From NCBI GenBank assembly GCA_900545915.1, contig URAV01000064.1, positions 1-7,428 on the forward strand: a stretch of 7,428 bases of DNA. The letters are read 5' to 3'. This document shows positions 1 through 7,286 of this stretch, piece after piece. The stretch comes from an uncultured Porphyromonadaceae bacterium (GTDB taxonomy: Bacteria > Bacteroidota > Bacteroidia > Bacteroidales > Coprobacteraceae). Within the stretch, counting starts at the first letter, position 1. Each line of letters starts with the position of its first letter. Position numbers and translations under genes: made by a program. The notes beneath the pieces were generated by a model. That model searched no databases. It was not told the DNA's origin and saw only the letters and a list, made by a program, of their open reading frames with translations.

Positions 1-22
1 AACTCAATTCTATCACTATATC

Positions 23-54
23 TTTCCGCATTTCACTTTTTTGTAGTAACTTTG
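23..54 (+). promoter_or_regulatory. candidate Bacteroidota-type promoter of lpxB
   Basis: Positions 47-54 read TAACTTTG, an exact match to the Bacteroides primary sigma -7 consensus TAnnTTTG. TTTC at 23-26 lies 20 bases upstream and differs by one base from the TTTG of the -33 element. This would place the transcript start near 60, about 20 bases before the lpxB ATG. The match is seen directly; promoter activity is inferred. Transcription from a gene upstream of the window is also possible. Confidence 0.55.
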
Positions 55-80
55 TTGCCGGAATTTATACGATTTGCGCA

Positions 81-1214
81 ATGAAGTATTATCTGATAGC
101 CGGTGAAGCTTCCGGAGACTTACATGCCTCCAAACTTATGAATGCCCTTAAAAAAGAAGACCCTCAAGCTCAATTTCGTTTTTTCGGAGGCGATTTGATG
201 CAGGCAGAAGGCGGAACGCTGGTCAAACATTACAGTGAAATGGCCTATATGGGATTTATTCCCGTATTGCTGAATATCGACAAAGTACTGCACAATATTC
301 GTTTATGCAAGTCAGATATAGAAGAATTTCATCCTGATATACTGATACTTGTCGATTATCCCGGATTTAACCTGAGAATGGCAAAATTTGCTAAAACCCG
401 GCTTAACATTCCGGTACATTATTATATTTCTCCTAAAATATGGGCATGGAAAGAGTATCGCATCAAAGATATTAAACGATATGTAGATAAAATGTACTCG
501 ATACTCCCTTTCGAAATTCCGTTTTATCAAAAACATCATTATCAGATCGACTATGTAGGAAATCCTACTGTCGATGAAATGGCGGTGAGACCGTTTGCCG
601 ATGAAAAGTTCGACTCTTTCATTGCCGAAAACAATCTTGAAAACAAACCTATCATTGCACTATTAGCCGGTAGCCGGAAAGCCGAGATCACAGCAAATCT
701 ACCGACTATGATCGATGCGGCCTCCTCATTTACAAATTATCAATTAGTCATTGCCGGAGCTCCAGGCATATCTCCCGATTTTTATCATACATTTATTTCG
801 GGCAAACGGGTTTCTATCGTCTTTGGAAAAACATACAGATTGCTCCAACAATCCTCAGCTGCATTGGTAACTTCAGGAACAGCGACCCTCGAAACCGCTA
901 TACTGAAAGTTCCTCAAGTCGTATGTTACAAAATGGGAGGAGGAAAAATCGCATATAATCTTTTTAAGCATATACTGAAAGTAAAATTCGTGTCGTTAGT
1001 AAATCTGATTGCCGACCGGGAAGTCGTAAAAGAATTGTTGGTACATCTGTTCACTACGGAAAATGTAAAAAACGAACTGGACAAAATATTAAACGATCCT
1101 GACAAACGAGCACAGATGCTACAAGGATATACTGAAATAGCCGAACGATTAGGAAATCCGGGTGCTCCTCAAAACGCAGCAAAAAAAATCGTCGCAACCA
1201 TAAAAGAGTTATAA
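81..1214 (+). CDS. lpxB: lipid-A-disaccharide synthase (LpxB)
   Basis: This is a glycosyltransferase of family GT19. It joins UDP-2,3-diacylglucosamine to lipid X, giving the beta-1,6-linked disaccharide 1-phosphate precursor of lipid A, at the cytoplasmic face of the inner membrane. The protein has 377 residues, close to the usual LpxB length of about 380, and is complete. Visible family motifs are GEASGD at residues 8-13, DYPGFN at 92-97, ISPKIWAW at 116-123, YVGNP at 158-162, LAGSRKAEI at 195-203 and SGTATLE at 265-271 in the C-terminal nucleotide-binding half. The ATG at 81 puts the GEASGD loop in its normal N-terminal place, so the start is secure. No Shine-Dalgarno is visible, as is usual in this phylum. 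The gene converges on the minus-strand importer operon and has no evident functional link to it. Confidence 0.97.
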   Translation: MKYYLIAGEASGDLHASKLMNALKKEDPQAQFRFFGGDLMQAEGGTLVKHYSEMAYMGFIPVLLNIDKVLHNIRLCKSDIEEFHPDILILVDYPGFNLRMAKFAKTRLNIPVHYYISPKIWAWKEYRIKDIKRYVDKMYSILPFEIPFYQKHHYQIDYVGNPTVDEMAVRPFADEKFDSFIAENNLENKPIIALLAGSRKAEITANLPTMIDAASSFTNYQLVIAGAPGISPDFYHTFISGKRVSIVFGKTYRLLQQSSAALVTSGTATLETAILKVPQVVCYKMGGGKIAYNLFKHILKVKFVSLVNLIADREVVKELLVHLFTTENVKNELDKILNDPDKRAQMLQGYTEIAERLGNPGAPQNAAKKIVATIKEL

Positions 1215-1241
1215 AAAGCTCTCGATCTCTCGTCTTAGTTG

Positions 1242-1256
1242 TTTATCTCGGATAAA
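1242..1256. terminator. weak hairpin in the convergent gap after lpxB
   Basis: The 46-bp gap between the lpxB stop and the stop of the opposing ATPase gene contains TTTATC-TCG-GATAAA, a perfect 6-bp stem with a 3-base loop. It lies where a bidirectional terminator would be expected. The stem is short and AT-rich and neither side has a real T-tract, so its role as a terminator is only a suggestion. Confidence 0.25.
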
Positions 1257-1260
1257 GTTT

Positions 1261-2277
1261 TCAAGATAAAAGATCGCTAAGCGCCGTTTTCAAAGCAGCA
1301 AATGAAGATAACGACAGTTCTTGTCCTTTATATATCAACCTGATCTTCTCAGGAGATACGAAAAAAAGAGAAACATCGGTATCGGGAGTTCCCGCAGGCA
1401 AACATTCATATCCTGCTCTCATCAGACAGTTCCGAACCCAAAAAGCCATATTATCCGGCACTGAAATCGCAGCTTTCTTGTTTAACTCGTATTGTGGGAA
1501 GAAACTTCCGGTAGAAACATCAAAATTCACGGATGAATGAGAAAACAGGTCACCAACAGCTCCTGACAGAACCATGTCCTCCGTAACACCGCATTGCAGG
1601 CCGTTCTGCCGGGACAAAAGCCACAGGCGATCGCTCAATAACAATGCCTGCTCCATATCATGAGTTGAGAACAAAATTGTCTTTTTTTCGACAGTGGCAA
1701 GTTCACGCAATAAAGATATGATCTCTATACGACTTGGAACATCCAAAAAAGCCGTAGGTTCATCTAACAATACGATAGGACACTCTTGAGCCAAAGCCTT
1801 AGCAATCATCACTTTTTGTCGTTCACCGTCAGAAAGTTCCGAAAAATAATCCGACACCTTATGCTTAATTCCTACCCGATCGAGAGAATAATCCACGATT
1901 TTTTCATCCGAGCGGTTCAACCGTCCGAAAAAACCGGTATAAGGATAACGTCCCAAAGCAACCAACTCCCTCACTCGAAGTCCTCCCGCCAAAGAGCGAT
2001 CAGTCAACACCAGACCTATTCTTCGGGAAATTTCAGTCGCCGAATAATTATATAATGATCTTCCCTCTAAAAACAATGTCCCGGACAATGCCGGTTGCGA
2101 AGCACCTAACGTTCGCAACAGAGTCGATTTTCCAGCTCCGTTAGTCCCCAATAGACAAGTCAGTTCTCCCCGATAAAGAGAGAATGTCAGACTGTCATAC
2201 AGACCCTGATGCGCCTTACTACCATCTCGATAACCAATCGATAGATTTTCAGCTTCGATAACCGATACTCTGTTCAT
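1261..2277 (-). CDS. ABC transporter ATP-binding protein, FecE/BtuD type, with extra C-terminal region
   Basis: This is the cytoplasmic ATPase of a metal-chelate (siderophore, haem or cobalamin class) importer. Numbered from the ATG at 2277 it has 338 residues. It shows Walker A GTNGAGKST at 44-52, signature LSDGERQ at 148-154 (Asp in place of the second Gly of LSGGQ), Walker B with IVLLDEP at 168-174, and the H-loop His at 206 in STHD. The Q-loop glutamine expected around residues 92-94 is missing: this stretch reads VLTD where FecE-type proteins usually have LPQ. The ATPase core ends near residue 240 and about 95 further residues follow, making the protein longer than the usual ~255; I do not recognise that tail as a named domain. 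A TTG three bases upstream (2280) is also open, but the ATG gives a TGATG overlap with the permease stop, typical of translational coupling. It is the last gene of the operon. Confidence 0.92.
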   Translation of the reverse strand: MNRVSVIEAENLSIGYRDGSKAHQGLYDSLTFSLYRGELTCLLGTNGAGKSTLLRTLGASQPALSGTLFLEGRSLYNYSATEISRRIGLVLTDRSLAGGLRVRELVALGRYPYTGFFGRLNRSDEKIVDYSLDRVGIKHKVSDYFSELSDGERQKVMIAKALAQECPIVLLDEPTAFLDVPSRIEIISLLRELATVEKKTILFSTHDMEQALLLSDRLWLLSRQNGLQCGVTEDMVLSGAVGDLFSHSSVNFDVSTGSFFPQYELNKKAAISVPDNMAFWVRNCLMRAGYECLPAGTPDTDVSLFFVSPEKIRLIYKGQELSLSSFAALKTALSDLLS

Positions 2278-3308
2278 CAATTGAAATATTGTATTTTTTT
2301 CTGGTTCACAATTACATAAATAATCACAGGTGCTCCCAACACCGGAGTTATAGCATTCAAAGGAATAATCCCCGCTTCACCCGGAAGTACGCACAACAGA
2401 TTGCAAATCAATGCAACCACAGCACCGATAAGAATCGTTACCGGTAACAAGATTTTATGATTGGAAGATCCTAAAACAAGCCTGGCAATATGAGGTACAG
2501 CCAATCCGATAAAAGAGACCGGACCGCAAAATGCCGTAACCACAGCAGTCAACAATCCGGTCGTTAATAACAATACAACCCGAACACGACGGACATTCAC
2601 GCCAAGATTTTCGGCATATCGTTCTCCTAACAAAAGTGCATTCAAAGGTTTTATCAACAATAACGAAAGAACAAGACCTATCGAAACGGCAATACAGAAA
2701 AATGGCAATCTCTCCACCGATATTCCGGAAAAATCTCCCATTCCCCACAATGTATAAGAAAAAACATTTTCAGCCGTAGCAAAAAAATTCAACAAAGATA
2801 TTGCCGAAGAAGTTATATATCCGACCATAATGCCGACAATAAGCAACATCACATTACTGCGTACAATCGTAGAAAAAAGAATAATAATGCCTAATATTAA
2901 CACAGCACCAATAAAAGCACCCGCTAAAACCGCCATTGTACCGGAAAGAGCAAATGATCCTAAAGAACCTAACGAACCACCTAAAAACAACATCACCAAG
3001 GCTACTCCCAAACTCGCCCCAGAGTTGATCCCTAAAATCGACGGTCCGGCCAACGGATTATTGAATGCTGTCTGCAGCATCAAACCGGAAACTGCCAAAG
3101 CCGCTCCGGCAAAAAATGCCGTAACCGCCTGAGGAAAACGAGATTGCAATACGATATAAGACCAACTGCTTTTCTCTACCTCATTTCCCAGACAAATATC
3201 CCAAACCGCACTCGCCGGAATAGAAACAGATCCCCAAAACAGATTTCCGAGAAACAGGCAAAAAGCCAAAAATAATAACCCTCCGATATAAAAATGAGAC
3301 TTCATCAT
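2277..3308 (-). CDS. FecCD/BtuC-family ABC transporter permease
   Basis: This is an inner-membrane permease of the FecCD family, which works as a homodimer with the ATPase to import iron-siderophore, haem or cobalamin-type ligands. Its 343 residues are almost all hydrophobic segments and agree with the family's roughly ten helices. Family motifs are seen in order: QTAFNNPLAGPSILG at 79-93, followed by the SGAS turn; LLLGERYAENLGV at 225-237, the coupling region that contacts the ATPase; GPVSFIGLAVPHIARL at 262-277; and GAPVIIYVI near 325-333. The start is ATGATG. The first ATG overlaps the TGA of the binding-protein gene by four bases, and the second ATG would overlap by one, so either is possible. 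The stop overlaps the ATPase ATG. These overlaps indicate a single coupled operon with one shared substrate. Confidence 0.95.
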   Translation of the reverse strand: MMKSHFYIGGLLFLAFCLFLGNLFWGSVSIPASAVWDICLGNEVEKSSWSYIVLQSRFPQAVTAFFAGAALAVSGLMLQTAFNNPLAGPSILGINSGASLGVALVMLFLGGSLGSLGSFALSGTMAVLAGAFIGAVLILGIIILFSTIVRSNVMLLIVGIMVGYITSSAISLLNFFATAENVFSYTLWGMGDFSGISVERLPFFCIAVSIGLVLSLLLIKPLNALLLGERYAENLGVNVRRVRVVLLLTTGLLTAVVTAFCGPVSFIGLAVPHIARLVLGSSNHKILLPVTILIGAVVALICNLLCVLPGEAGIIPLNAITPVLGAPVIIYVIVNQKKIQYFN

Positions 3309-4438
3309 TTCAACAAGTTAAAATAACGAAGCGTATCACCGGGTAACAAATCGGGATGAAATATCAAGATAAAATCTCGCAACAAATAATCAGGATGTAA
3401 GGGAACTTCTTCATAAAAAGGCACTTTCGAACTATTACTCCCCCACACATTCTTATCTTTAAACGCTTTGAAATTAGCATTAGCGGCATAATCTTTTCTC
3501 AAATCATCCAATGTCATATCCCGATCCCGATTATATTTTACTAACCAAAAATCAGCCTGCTGAGCTTTATCGAACACGGCTTCGAAAGAGAGGGACAAAG
3601 ATCCTGTCTGCGGAACATCTTTCCAAAAATAGTCTGCCCCAGCATCAGCAAAAAGCCTTGCCATATAGCTATTACCACCGGGTACATACCAAACAGGACC
3701 GGTTTTCATCTCCGAAACAACGGTAGGACGCTTAGAGATATTCGCAACTTTTTCTTTTAAAGCGAGATATGACTTTTCTGTCTCTTCGAATATCGAATCA
3801 GAAAGCGATTCTTTTCCGAAAAACAACCCTAAAAAACGAATCCATTCGGCACGACCCAAAGGAGTAGTTTCCATATAATCCACACCTTCTATAATGGGAA
3901 TACCCAGTTTTTCGACTTTTCCGTAACCCATATTCTGAAAAGGAGAAGAGATTATCGCTTCAGGATTCAGATCTATAATTTTTTCTATATCCGGAGCATA
4001 CGATTCTCCTAAATCTATAATTTTCCCTTCTGAGACGCCACTCTTTATTTCCGGAATAATTATATAACGAGATTCGCAAACTCCCGCAATATCGGAGAGA
4101 TTTCCCAATTGCTCCAACATACTGCAATGTACCGATGAATACACGGCCACACGAGACAAAGGTGTACGTACGACTGTTCCTTCGGGTAAAGATGACGGTA
4201 AAGAAGAAGCTTTCGGTATCAATATATATTTTTGAAGCAAGTGAGTCGTATCCCAAGGATCGCGCACCTGTACTTCCGTATAATCGGGAAAACGGTTCAC
4301 GCTGAACATCTCTGCATAATTCACCTGATAAGAAGCAGTATCGACTTCACTGCCAGAAGAGGTATTTCCTTTTCTATTGCAGGAAACCAACACAAAAAGC
4401 AAAATTAAACTGCTGAATATTTTATTTCTCATTTCCAT
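3305..4438 (-). CDS. periplasmic binding lipoprotein of the metal-chelate importer
   Basis: This is the substrate-capture component, related to the BtuF/FepB/FhuD type-III binding-protein group. The N-terminus has a short basic stretch, a hydrophobic core and a lipobox LVSC with Cys at residue 20, so the protein should be a lipoprotein held at a membrane facing the periplasm. A linker of about 75 residues (21-94) precedes the binding domain, which runs from about residue 95 (RVAVYSSVHCSML) to 365. Within it, LGESYAPDIEKIIDLNPEA (143-161) is the typical segment of this fold, and HPDLLPGD (361-368) is near the C-terminus. Total length is 377 residues. It is the first gene of the operon. An alternative ATG lies two codons in (4432) and would leave the lipobox intact. 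The ligand cannot be read from the sequence. Confidence 0.93.
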   Translation of the reverse strand: MEMRNKIFSSLILLFVLVSCNRKGNTSSGSEVDTASYQVNYAEMFSVNRFPDYTEVQVRDPWDTTHLLQKYILIPKASSLPSSLPEGTVVRTPLSRVAVYSSVHCSMLEQLGNLSDIAGVCESRYIIIPEIKSGVSEGKIIDLGESYAPDIEKIIDLNPEAIISSPFQNMGYGKVEKLGIPIIEGVDYMETTPLGRAEWIRFLGLFFGKESLSDSIFEETEKSYLALKEKVANISKRPTVVSEMKTGPVWYVPGGNSYMARLFADAGADYFWKDVPQTGSLSLSFEAVFDKAQQADFWLVKYNRDRDMTLDDLRKDYAANANFKAFKDKNVWGSNSSKVPFYEEVPLHPDYLLRDFILIFHPDLLPGDTLRYFNLLK

Positions 4439-4452
4439 ATTTTTTTAATCTC

Positions 4453-4484
4453 CAAACTTACATAAAATCGAAGAAATAATCTAA
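4453..4484 (-). promoter_or_regulatory. candidate promoter of the importer operon
   Basis: On the minus strand, 4460-4453 reads TAAGTTTG, an exact match to the Bacteroides -7 consensus TAnnTTTG. TTAG at 4484-4481 lies 20 bases upstream, one base off the -33 TTTG. The transcript start would fall near 4446, leaving a leader of only about 8 bases before the ATG at 4438, or 14 before the ATG at 4432. The short leader is unusual and keeps confidence moderate. Confidence 0.45.
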
Positions 4485-4601
4485 AAAAACTGAGAAATGA
4501 ACCAATAATAGCTGAATACAAAGCTGTTATACAAAATACAAAAGCCCGATAAAAAACAAAAAATATAAAAACAGACACGAAATATACTGTATTTGTCTTT
4601 T

Positions 4602-4609
4602 TATATTTA
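4602..4609 (+). promoter_or_regulatory. candidate -7 element before the small His/Cys gene
   Basis: TATATTTA matches the -7 consensus TAnnTTTG in all but the last base and is followed by the CTTCGCAA sequence expected around a start site, about 20 bases before the ATG at 4632. I see no convincing -33 TTTG at the usual distance; the TTTG at 4592-4595 is too close. This could drive the small gene and, by readthrough, the receptor gene. Confidence 0.4.
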
Positions 4610-4631
4610 CCTTCGCAATCAAAGGATAACT

Positions 4632-4955
4632 ATGGCAAAAGGTGGCAAACATATCGTATTAGCATGGCTCTTGATCGCATCACTAATGCCTGTACACATT
4701 GTGAAGGCTCTTCACTTCCACAATATAACAGAAGATGTTTCCTCCCATTCAAGCATTCCACACAGCCATGACCCGGATAATTGCTGTATCTGCCAATTTT
4801 TCTTGTCTCCTTTCATCGAGTCCGAACGAATACAATCAGACTTTATTCTTCCGTTTATTTCTTTCGAATGGATTTCACATGAAAACAAAGTCTGTAATTC
4901 CTATATATGCTCTCTATCTATCAGAGCCCCTCCTGTATATTCTGTTTTCAGTTGA
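4632..4955 (+). CDS. small exported His/Cys-rich protein, possibly metal-binding
   Basis: This is a 107-residue protein that I cannot assign to a named function. It has a hydrophobic segment at about residues 8-25 that could be a signal peptide or membrane anchor. This is followed by HFH at 28-30, His39, HSH at 44-46, and CCIC with cysteines at 51, 52 and 54 in the block CCICQFFLSPF. Further cysteines sit at 88 and 93, and the protein ends shortly after RAPP (98-101). This arrangement (N-terminal hydrophobic segment, His cluster, CxxC-like motif, terminal RAPP) recalls the small DUF2946-like proteins found beside metal-related TonB receptors, but that likeness is from memory. The ATG at 4632 is chosen over an in-frame TTG at 4593 because it follows AAAGGATAAC and puts the hydrophobic segment at the N-terminus. 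It lies 242 bp upstream of the receptor gene in the same direction and is divergent from the importer operon. Confidence 0.72.
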   Translation: MAKGGKHIVLAWLLIASLMPVHIVKALHFHNITEDVSSHSSIPHSHDPDNCCICQFFLSPFIESERIQSDFILPFISFEWISHENKVCNSYICSLSIRAPPVYSVFS

Positions 4956-5023
4956 TATAATTATTAAAGCATTAATCATCAGAGCTTGCTTGAAATTTAG
5001 AACCTGTTTAAATTTTACTCAGA

Positions 5024-5031
5024 TATTTTTG
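5024..5031 (+). promoter_or_regulatory. candidate -7 element for the receptor gene
   Basis: TATTTTTG is an exact match to TAnnTTTG and lies inside the left arm of the fold-back repeat. The nearest TTTG-like upstream box is TTTA at 4996-4999, 24 bases away, longer than the usual 19-21. If used, it would give the receptor gene a leader of about 160 bases carrying the hairpin at 5049-5077. The match could be chance in AT-rich DNA. Confidence 0.28.
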
Positions 5032-5048
5032 AGGACTGTTCTTGAGAA

Positions 5049-5077
5049 TGTGTTTCTGTTTTTTAATCAGAAACATA
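5049..5077. other. hairpin in the receptor upstream region
   Basis: TGTTTCTG at 5051-5058 pairs perfectly with CAGAAACA at 5068-5075 around a 9-base T-rich loop. A G-T and a T-A pair extend the stem outward to 5049/5077. It sits in the centre of the fold-back repeat. The T-run is in the loop rather than after the stem, so it does not look like a standard intrinsic terminator of the small gene. An operator or a leader RNA stem-loop is equally possible. Confidence 0.3.
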
Positions 5078-5197
5078 GTTGAACACGACATGCAAAAACC
5101 GAGCAACAGACCGATCAGTACCCTCAAAAGTTGAATATATATCTTTATCCGGGAATTTAAACCGGCTGTTGAGCAAGCTTCTAAAAACAGAATAAAA

Positions 5198-7273
5198 ATG
5201 AAAGCAATAAAAATAACATGTTTGTTGCTCTGGAGTATTTTATACATACACGCAGAGGAACAAGATAGTTGTGTACACCTAAAAGAAATCACAGTTACAG
5301 GGCTCACAGGTAGCACACACATCAAACAAATACCGGCTCCGGTATCTATTATAAATTCCGAATTTTTAAAGACACACCAATATACCAATATCATCGATAT
5401 TATTGCTAAACAGCCCGGCATATCTCAAATAACGACAGGCAACGGAATATCTAAACCTGTTATCCGAGGATTAGGCTACAACAGAGTGTTGGTCGTAAAT
5501 GATGGTATCCGTCAAGAAGGGCAACAGTGGGGAGATGAACACGGAGTCGAAATCGATGCGCAAAACGTACATTCCATAGAAATACTGAAAGGTCCGGCTT
5601 CTCTGATATACGGTTCTGACGCCATGGCCGGCGTATTGATTTTCCATGATGAACCGATTTTGTCTCCGGAAGGAATGAGGGCCAATATCTTTAGCGAGTA
5701 TCAAACGAATAATGGACTGTTTAACTATTCCGTAAATTTTGAAGGAAACAAGAAAGGGTTCGTATATAATTGGAGATACTCGGACAAGATGGCGCACGAT
5801 TACAAAAACCGGTATGACGGTTATGTTCCGAATTCCCGTTTTCGTGAACGAGCCCTCTCCGGGATGTTTGGATTAAATAAGGATTGGGGGTATTCCCGAC
5901 TGAAACTAAGCTATTATCATCTCACGCCGGGAATAATAGAAGGTGAGCGTAATAACGAAACCGGAGAATTGGAAAGCTCGAGCGAAGGCAAACATTACGG
6001 CAAGCAACTTCCGTTTCAACAAGTACGTCACTATAAAGCGGTATTAGATAATTCTTTTTCCCTTAAATCCGGAATTTTAAAGGTTATCGCCGCTTATCAG
6101 CAAAACCGCAGACAAGAATATGAAGAGAGTAAAAATGAATGTGGTCTCGATTTTATGCTACATACTATAAATTACGATGTACGTTATATTTTTCCTGAAT
6201 ACAATGGATGGAAAACAAATGCAGGTATTAACGGCATGTATCAAAAGTCACTGAACAAAGGCGAAGAATATCTTATTCCGGCATACGATCTGTTTGATTT
6301 AGGGACATTCGTAACTGTCAGCAAATCAATGTTCCAACGTTTTCATTTAACCGGAGGGCTTCGTTTCGATATCCGACATTTGCATAGCCATTCTCTTATA
6401 GATGGAGAAAAAGAACGTTTCATTGCTTTTTCCCGTACATTCAACGGTTTAACAGGAAGCATCGGAGGCATTTATAATGTCTCGGAAAAGTTAGACATAA
6501 GGCTTAACGCATCACGAGGTTATCGTGCACCGAATCTGAGCGAACTGGGCAGTAATGGAGAACATGAAGGTACTTTACGCTATGAAATCGGAAACAAACA
6601 ACTTAAGCCCGAATACAGTTGGCAATTTGATGCCGGAATAGACTACTCGTTCGAACGTATGTCTTTTCAACTTTCGTTATTTGCCAACCGCATAGATAAC
6701 TACATTTTTATACAGAAATTGGAAAATATACAAATCGAAGATGTTCCCGCTTATCGATATACTGCGGGCGACGCACGTATAATGGGAGGTGAGGCTCGCA
6801 TCATCATACATCCAGTCCGTCATCTGCATTTCGAGAACTCGTTTTCTTATATAAATAGCGTACAATTACATTCGTCCGAAGAAAGCAGATTCCTCCCATT
6901 TACTCCTGCACCACGCTGGCTTTCAACTTTGCACTATGATATCAATACAAACAGCAAATTATTGGATAATGCATATATAGAAGTCGAAATGGATTATAAT
7001 TTCAAACAAAATCATGTATATAGAGTAAATAATTCGGAAACTCCGACACCGTCATATACCTTATTCAATATGTCGGCCGGTACAAATATAATACATCGTA
7101 AAAAGAGCCTTTTTTCATTTTATATTATGGTAAATAATATATTCAACAAAGCTTATCAAAATCATCTAAGCAGATTGAAATATGCCGACACAAATGTCAT
7201 AACAGGCAGAAAAGGGGTTTTCAATATGGGAAGAAATATCGGATTCAAAATACTTGTTCCGATTAATCTATAA
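5198..7273 (+). CDS. TonB-dependent outer-membrane receptor, probable metal or haem type
   Basis: This is a complete 691-residue receptor that would import its ligand through the outer membrane using TonB energy. It has a signal peptide (about residues 1-19, ending near IHA), a TonB-box candidate EITVTG at 30-35, a plug domain with IRGLGYNRVLVVNDGIRQ at 89-106, WGDEHG at 111-116 and IEILKGPASLIYGSDAMAG at 127-145, and then a 22-strand-type barrel to the C-terminus. It is compact, with no N-terminal carboxypeptidase-like domain, so it is not a SusC-type glycan receptor. YRAP at 442-445, His456 in GEHEG and NKQL at 466-469 resemble the YRAP/His/NPxL region of haem and zinc (ZnuD-like) receptors. 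A His cluster HLHSH lies at 394-398. The long His-rich loop of neisserial ZnuD is not evident. The final residue is Leu, not the usual aromatic. The ATG follows an A-rich stretch and gives a good signal peptide. Ligand unknown; metal or haem is an inference, also from the neighbouring importer. Confidence 0.93.
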   Translation: MKAIKITCLLLWSILYIHAEEQDSCVHLKEITVTGLTGSTHIKQIPAPVSIINSEFLKTHQYTNIIDIIAKQPGISQITTGNGISKPVIRGLGYNRVLVVNDGIRQEGQQWGDEHGVEIDAQNVHSIEILKGPASLIYGSDAMAGVLIFHDEPILSPEGMRANIFSEYQTNNGLFNYSVNFEGNKKGFVYNWRYSDKMAHDYKNRYDGYVPNSRFRERALSGMFGLNKDWGYSRLKLSYYHLTPGIIEGERNNETGELESSSEGKHYGKQLPFQQVRHYKAVLDNSFSLKSGILKVIAAYQQNRRQEYEESKNECGLDFMLHTINYDVRYIFPEYNGWKTNAGINGMYQKSLNKGEEYLIPAYDLFDLGTFVTVSKSMFQRFHLTGGLRFDIRHLHSHSLIDGEKERFIAFSRTFNGLTGSIGGIYNVSEKLDIRLNASRGYRAPNLSELGSNGEHEGTLRYEIGNKQLKPEYSWQFDAGIDYSFERMSFQLSLFANRIDNYIFIQKLENIQIEDVPAYRYTAGDARIMGGEARIIIHPVRHLHFENSFSYINSVQLHSSEESRFLPFTPAPRWLSTLHYDINTNSKLLDNAYIEVEMDYNFKQNHVYRVNNSETPTPSYTLFNMSAGTNIIHRKKSLFSFYIMVNNIFNKAYQNHLSRLKYADTNVITGRKGVFNMGRNIGFKILVPINL

Positions 7274-7286
7274 AAAAGACTCTGAC

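Larger units (their letters stand above)
4983..5179. repeat. imperfect fold-back repeat (MITE-like or degenerate insertion-sequence remnant)
   Basis: The 242-bp gap between the small gene and the receptor gene (4956-5197) is mostly two inverted arms. The outermost match is AGCTTGCT at 4983-4990 against AGCAAGCT at 5172-5179. Next is CCTGTTTAAATT at 5003-5014 against AATTTAAACCGG at 5154-5165, 11 of 12 paired. Innermost is TTTTGAGG-ACTG near 5027-5037 against CAGTACCCTCAAAA near 5116-5129, with a 2-base offset. The blocks occur in matching order but with unequal spacing, as expected of decayed terminal inverted repeats. No transposase can be read inside and I see no clear target-site duplication. 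It could instead be a structured RNA leader. A related sequence recurs at 7342. Confidence 0.45.

Noticed and set aside
68..76. A second promoter-like TA...TTTG just before the lpxB ATG
   Set aside because: The spacing between TA and TTTG is three bases instead of two, and a start there would fall at or past the ATG. The element at 47-54 is better.
2830..3132. A 100-codon plus-strand frame rich in Pro, Ala and Lys inside the permease gene
   Set aside because: It is the antisense reading of hydrophobic permease codons. The composition is explained by that and there is no independent start signal.
4593..4631. In-frame TTG start extending the small protein by 13 residues
   Set aside because: The extension overlaps the candidate promoter, lacks a ribosome-binding signal and pushes the hydrophobic segment away from the N-terminus. 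The ATG at 4632 fits better.
4439..4631. Possible cobalamin riboswitch in the divergent region
   Set aside because: The region is short and AT-rich and I found neither the conserved B12-box sequence nor the GC-rich stems expected. No riboswitch is supported by eye.
4735..5082. A 115-codon plus-strand frame overlapping the small His/Cys gene
   Set aside because: It is a shifted frame of the small gene. The other frame has the signal segment and the His/Cys clusters, while this one has no coherent features and runs through the repeat.
5008..5421. A 137-codon minus-strand open frame overlapping the fold-back and the start of the receptor gene
   Set aside because: It lies opposite the well-supported receptor signal peptide and plug. 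Its composition looks random and I recognise no family motif. I considered a transposase remnant but could not support it.
5198..7273. SusC-type glycan importer for the receptor gene
   Set aside because: The protein is too short at 691 residues, lacks the N-terminal carboxypeptidase-like domain, and has no SusD-like partner next to it.
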